Of a DNA stretch of 64,000 nt, positions 59,020-64,000 are shown in pieces. Under the pieces are notes generated by a model. That model was not told where the DNA came from and did no database searches. It worked only from the letters and a program-made list of their open reading frames with translations. The stretch's first letter is position 1. Every line of letters begins with the position of its first letter. Source of the stretch: Nepenthes gracilis (taxonomy: Eukaryota > Streptophyta > Magnoliopsida > Caryophyllales > Nepenthaceae); NCBI GenBank assembly GCA_033239525.1, contig BSYO01000033.1, positions 10,345,501-10,409,500 on the forward strand, written 5' to 3'. The translations under genes were made by a program, and so were the position numbers.

Positions 59020-61033
59020 CTACATAGAAGAACCACCAGGCGGATGAGATGAAGACGCTCCTCTATCAAAAAAATCCTTCAAATCAGATCGGCGATGTAC
59101 ACCCATATTCCTTTGATCGAAGAAATGGACTGGAAATTGAGGATCGACCAACAAAGCAATCTTTTGGCATAACCGAATGCCTTCTTGAAATCTGGCACTC
59201 AAAGCCGATCCGACTTCTTCCGGTTTGAGTCTGGTCAGTAGTTCAGAATTCAAATAAGCTAACTCTTGTTGTGCCGATCCTAATTCTCTTTGGGAATCAG
59301 ATAAATTCAAAGTTGTAGATTGAAGCTCATCCTTCATCTTTTGCAAATCAGACTCAAGAATGATATTCTGGTCTTTATATTGCTGAGCCTCAGAAACAGC
59401 AATCTCCATCTTATTCTTCATCTCTTCTAAAATTTTAGGATCCACCTGATTCTGGGACAAGGTTCGAACTTCTCGTTGAAGTTGTCCGATCCAAAGTCTC
59501 CGTTGATGAATCCCAATCCTTATAATTTCATTTAATTTTTCGTCCTAAAAAAAAAAATTTAGTTCGAATTGACAAGATAAGACCGAATCCAGATGCCCAA
59601 GGTTATAGAAATCTAACTTGGATAAAGCGAGCTCTCAAAGAGATTTCGTTCAGAGACATCCTTGAAACAGGAGTATTTGGACGATCAGGATGACTTCCAG
59701 GGCTAGGATGCGAAGAAGAAGCAGGAGTGTTCATCCACTCTGGACAAACTCTATCTTGAACTCCAATCGGATTGGATGCTGGCACCTCAGGAAAACAGAT
59801 CTCCTTTTCAGGACAAGGAGGGTCGACAATAGATTGAGTTCGGATTTCATCCGGATTTGCAGAAGGAATAGGGACATCCTCAGAAGGAACATCATAAGCA
59901 GTAATGATTCCTTGAGTCCGATCTTGAATATGGGTTGATTGAGAAGAACCACCGATCGTTAAAATGTTTGAGGCTTCTTCAATTGTTGGTTCATTACAAA
60001 TTTCAGAGAGAGAAGGGAGACCGCCAAATATGGCCGCTTCAGACCCGGTATTCCTGTTCAACATCTGAACATTAGAAGTTGGACCGGTCACTTCCTCAAC
60101 TCCTTGTGCTGTGGGCACAGAGACCATCTGAACATTGGAAGTTGGTTCCTCGACCCCTTGTGCTATGGACATAGAAACGCTAGAAGGTAAAACACTTTCT
60201 TCTGTTAACTTATTCATACCACCCATTCTCTCTGACAATGGAACGCCGGAATCAGTAGAAGAAGTGGTTGAACTTGACTGAACCATTCGACGTCGAGAGA
60301 TTGAACCCTTAGACTTTGATTGATGAGTTTTTCTTTTACGTTTCGGAGTATAACTACTCGTTGCCGAAATCGCCAATAAAGGCTCCCATTTCGCCAACGT
60401 TAAAATCTCAGGCGACAGAAGACGTTCTTTGTCAGAAAAAGAATTGATATTATCCCTAATTAAATCAGTAAATTGTTGAACTGATTTTTCCTCATTGTCT
60501 TCAAGTTTACCCGAAAAAGATGATGGAACGTTACCCCATTCACTTGAAAAATTCATATCAAAACTAGCCTTCAAAAAGAAAAACCTATCTTTCAAACCTT
60601 TCACTGATTCATAAATAACACCACCAATGTTCAATTCGCGGGGCGTTAAAGAAATCCAATCTCCGGACTGACTAAATTTAAAAAGCACCTTCACCGTTGC
60701 GATATTTAGAGTAAGCCCACGAAGCCGGAAGAAGATACAAAGATTACAGAGGTACCTGATGGCGTTAGCATGGAACCTAGCGATGGGGACTCCTAATTCC
60801 ATGAAAATCTGGCGCAATTCCAAAGCGAGAGGAATACGTAAACCACTAGTCAAATGGGCTTCATAAATTGAAATATAGCCTTCAGGAGGAGTGCTAGCCC
60901 TATCATCCTCGGAGGGAACCAAAAAAGGTATGTCTTTGCTAATCTTGAATTTCGTATATATTGAATCGATGTCGACAGAGGAAAGAACCGATTTAAGAGA
61001 ATGAACACGAAGAACTTGAGTGCGAGGAGCCAT
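59020..61033 (-). CDS. Antisense accessory protein of the Tat element (spliced, two exons)
   Basis: On the minus strand exon 1 runs 61033-59618 from an ATG (MAPRTQVLRV). An intron of 73 bp (59617-59545) begins GTTAGA and ends in a T-rich tract plus AG. Exon 2 is 59544-59020. Both junctions fall between codons, giving 646 residues. Exon 1 contains GYISIYEAHLTSGLRIPL and RYLCNLCIFFRLRGL, resembling the Transposase_28 (putative gypsy-type transposon) domain. A serine/proline-rich middle with a KRKRKTHQSKSKGSISRRR basic stretch (possible nuclear signal) follows. Exon 2 is a predicted coiled coil (EEMKNKMEIAVSEAQQ) ending in ASSSHPPGGSSM. No stop breaks it, unlike gag-pol. Antisense frames at this place are known in Tat elements; the function is unknown. 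Confidence 0.8.
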
Positions 61034-61183
61034 GGGAAAATTTTGAATGAAGAAGATGGATGAGGAAGAAGAAATTCGAAACGACAAAGGAAGATAGAGA
61101 ACCTTGTAGGGATTTCAAATTAACATATTTTTTCAAAATCATCATGATTGGCGGCTAACTGACACCTCTGTCATAATGATTCA

Positions 61184-61189
61184 CACGTG
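61184..61189. promoter_or_regulatory. G-box upstream of the antisense gene
   Basis: CACGTG lies about 150 bases upstream of the antisense start codon. It is a candidate promoter element only, because the motif is short and can occur by chance. Confidence 0.3.
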
Positions 61190-61269
61190 TCAAAGCCAGA
61201 TTAGTTCACCCACTGGAGTAATTAATGGTTGTCCCATCTTTCGAAGAACAAAATAAGAGTTTTTAAATG

Positions 61270-61475
61270 ATTTTTCAAACGCAAACCGGTTGAAGGCCGA
61301 TTTCGATCCAGATCGGCAATTATTTGAAAAGCCGATTTCAAGCGTAAGAGGGCTGAAGGCCGATTTCGATCCAGATCGGCAAAAACTGATTTCAAGTGTA
61401 AGCATGTTGAAAGCCGATTTCAATCCAGATCGGTAAAAATGTTTTCAAAGGCAAGCTAGCTGAAAGTCGATCTAG
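61270..61475. repeat. Tandem repeats in the 3' untranslated region of the Tat element
   Basis: Units of 54-63 bp share GAAGGCCGATTTCGATCCAG (starts at 61292, 61355 and, diverged, 61409), with a fourth eroded copy near 61461. Each unit contains the small inverted repeat CCGAT...ATCGG. Tandem repeats at this location are typical of Tat elements. Here they also lie upstream of the antisense gene. Confidence 0.85.
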
Positions 61476-61580
61476 AATTACAACTGGTTGATGACAAATT
61501 TCAAATAGAATCAGCAGAAGAACTCGAATGACCCTATCAGAAAGGACATATCGCCAGGTTAAGAATTCTAACCTGCCGAC

Positions 61581-61592
61581 ATGGGGGACTAG
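61581..61592 (+). other. Polypurine tract of the young Tat element
   Basis: ATGGGGGACTAG directly precedes the 3' LTR start TGATGGG, the expected priming site for plus-strand synthesis. Confidence 0.85.
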
Positions 61593-62007
61593 TGATGGGT
61601 ACAACTGTATATGATTTACTTTTATGGCCCATTAAAGGAAGCCCATTAAAGAAAGCCCATTGGTTTAGGAGTTATCGCAAATAACACGTGAAGGTGACAG
61701 TTATGAGAAACGGTTGTGCAACCGATCAAACCAACAGTAACGGATGAAACTGATTATAAGGGAGAAGAACGGCCATTACCGGAATGATCAAATTAGGAAG
61801 AGAAGAGAAGAAACGGCTTATAAAAGGAAATGACTTTCAGAAATGAGGGAGAGCTTTTTCTTTTCAAAAAAGAGAAAGGACGAGAAAATAAAAGAAAAAC
61901 GTTGTGATGCCTAAATTCGAGATTTCTGTAATTCACTGCTTGATTTATTCTTTCATGATCTCAGCAATGAATGCTTTTCTTTAGATCTTTAATCCATAGT
62001 CGCATCA
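61593..62007 (+). repeat. 3' LTR of the young Tat element
   Basis: 415 bp. It differs from the 5' LTR at five positions: one C/T, one G/A, two G/T and one C/G. The target duplication AATGT follows at 62008-62012. Confidence 0.95.
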
Positions 62008-62012
62008 AATGT

Positions 62013-64000
62013 AAAACTTAATTATTTTTAATTAGTGATATATAGTCATCACAAAATAATTGATATTATATTTGTATTATAACACATTAAATTTCTAAAA
62101 ATTAAAAATTATAAAAAATATTATTAGCTTTAAAATTTTAAATACTCATACACTAATATCGTAATTTCTCAAATAATAAATGTTATTATAAATAAATTTA
62201 AAATATTTACTAAATTTTTTGATATTACTTTTGACAACATTTTAAGTACAAATTTTATTATTTTTATTTAAATCATTATTTTTTAAATTTTAAATGATAA
62301 ATTATTTTATATAAGATATATATGTCATATTATTAATATTTATATTAGGATATTTTATAATTTATTTTTTTATGTGAAGAAAATAAATAATATTGTTTAA
62401 TTTATTAGAATTTTTTTAAAAACTATTAATTCAATACATTATACAGATATAATAGATTAAATTATAAGAAGATAAAGATCAATTGCTCAACAATATGAAA
62501 CTCGGTATATCAAATGTTGAAGATTATATATTTTTTTTGTTATATTTTAACCATATTTCATAATGAAAATATCTTAATAATCGAGTTAATTATAAATATA
62601 TTTTGAAATGTAGTTAAAATAATTAAATATTTTAAAAATATTTTATTTTACTATTAAAAATTTATAGGTATCCATTACACAATTTAAAATTTATTATTAA
62701 GCCAATTATTAGTATTTACTGATATTATTACTTTTTTGAGATGATTATAATTTTTGACAAATAATATTGGGATAGAGATGAATATTTTATATAAAATTTA
62801 AATAAATAATTTTAAGTAAATATTAAAATTATTAAAAATAGTATATTTATTAATTATATTTAATTATATTTAAAAAAAATAATTTAAAAAAATTGTATAA
62901 ATCTTTTAATGCTAGCCTATATTATTACAATTGTAAATCCTCACATGAATATATGTGTGGTATGTATAAATCTTAAAGAATTTTATAACAATATAGGAAT
63001 AATTGATAGTATTGAAGAAATAAAAGTCCGTATCTATTACAATTTGCATATAATATACAACTTTTATGTACTATAATGAATATTAAAATTGTCCACTTTA
63101 CCAACAAAAGCAAGTAATAGAAACGTTTGCTGACAAGATTTGCTTTTATTTGTACATATTTATATGAAACACAGCCAATTACTAAAAATACATCAGCGAT
63201 TGAACAACTTTACTATTTATAATCGAATCACTTTTTTAATATTATAAGTAGCAATTTAGAATTTTAAATTTTAAATTAGTAAAAGGCTAAGCAAATATTT
63301 CTTGTCCTTGCATCAATTGTGCAAGACCTCTTAACCATACCAATAAGTATAGTGCCATTTGAATCAACTTTCAGAATTAATGAAAGTAGTTAACAAAAAA
63401 AAAAAAAAGGTAAAATGACATTGAAAAGTGTGAAAGTGTACACTGTTTCTAATGATAGTTGGATATAAAAAATTACATCAAAATTCTAACCAATTTTAGT
63501 TTTATTGCAAATAAAAAAATATATATATTTTTTTATTTTTTTATTTTGGAGGACATTCTCCTGTGTGAAAAAAAATAAAAAAAATAAAAATTTTTATGAT
63601 CTGATTCATAGTGATTGGGGCTTCCCCTCGTGTCTATATCCATGTCCATTGTGAGATTTTCCTTTGGAGTTTGAACGTTAGTTTTGTATTTTTTTTTCTT
63701 TTCATCAATAAAACTCAATTACTTACTAAAAAAAAAAAATAGTTTTATTGAAAATGCGAATTATAGAAGTAGCTACCATGAAAATGTATGTAAAGACTAA
63801 AAATAATTAAATTATTATTAGATATATATATATATATATTTACTTTTTAAAATTATAATATAAGAAATATTTGACAAAATAAATAAAATAGAATGTATTC
63901 TTTTATAATATTTTATATAATTTTATTTTTTTAATATTTTTTATTTTTTATTAGAAATATTTTATATTGGTATATTTTATGATTGGGTAAAATAATTTTT
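62013..64000. other. AT-rich intergenic DNA, no gene seen
   Basis: Very AT-rich with only chance frames. Poly-A and TA runs occur (for example about 63393-63408 and 63821-63839). Nothing else was recognised. Confidence 0.6.

Larger units (their letters stand above)
52613..62007 (+). mobile_element. Young Tat-lineage Ty3-gypsy element, 9395 bp, with an antisense gene
   Basis: Two 415-bp LTRs (52613-53027, 61593-62007) differ at five positions by eye. AATGT flanks the element at 52608-52612 and 62008-62012. Order on the plus strand: LTR, primer site, gag with zinc knuckle, protease, RT, RNase H, a second (archaeal-type) RNase H, integrase, an antisense accessory gene, tandem repeats, polypurine tract, LTR. 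RT before integrase plus the extra RNase H and the 3' antisense frame identify the Tat lineage. Five stop codons in gag-pol make this copy dependent on helpers, but structurally it is complete and recent. Confidence 0.97.

Overview
The window is repeat-rich nuclear DNA of a flowering plant, most likely a eudicot. The evidence is an AT-rich background, spliced plant-type genes, Ty1-copia elements primed by initiator Met-tRNA, Ty3-gypsy elements of the Tat lineage, and one host gene of the plant-specific VARLMGL/DUF4378 (TRM-like) family. The species cannot be named from this sequence. I found no CRISPR array, rRNA gene or tRNA gene.

Layout. 1-14.8 kb is intergenic DNA. It holds a 994-bp solo LTR (1239-2232), short-motif repeat fields (2.6-3.8 kb), a decayed copia 5' end with primer site and gag start (about 6.65-7.70 kb), the 3' end of a Tekay/Del-like gypsy element (7.74-8.13 kb), and long AT-rich stretches with no gene. 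14.8-18.0 kb holds an old Tat-like LTR with a decayed primer site, followed by a decayed copia RT/RNase H fragment and its LTR. 18125-23513 is a complete copia element on the minus strand with 5-bp target duplications. 23.5-30.05 kb is intergenic with one hairpin MITE. 30057-44211 is a 14.2-kb, very old Tat element on the minus strand. Its duplication (AGATT), both LTRs, primer site and polypurine tract can still be read, and it carries two nested LTR insertions. 44.4-50.6 kb is the only clear host gene, with five coding exons. 52613-62007 is a young Tat element on the plus strand (duplication AATGT; its two 415-bp LTRs differ at five positions by eye). 62-64 kb is AT-rich DNA with nothing recognised.

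How the parts relate. The host gene lies between two Tat elements in opposite orientation. The old one ends about 240 bp before the gene's 5' UTR and the young one starts about 2 kb after its stop. Both Tat copies carry, opposite to gag-pol, an extra gene with a Transposase_28-like N-terminal part, an intron and a coiled-coil C-terminal part. In the young copy this antisense gene is fully open, although gag-pol has five in-frame stops.

The most unusual observations are these. (1) The two LTRs of the copia element are almost identical except for a patch of about 90 bp just upstream of the TATA box; there the sequences differ but both keep a series of palindromes. (2) The spliced antisense gene is kept in both a very old and a young Tat copy. 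(3) A 143-bp tandem duplication in the host gene copies an exon end together with its 5' splice site.
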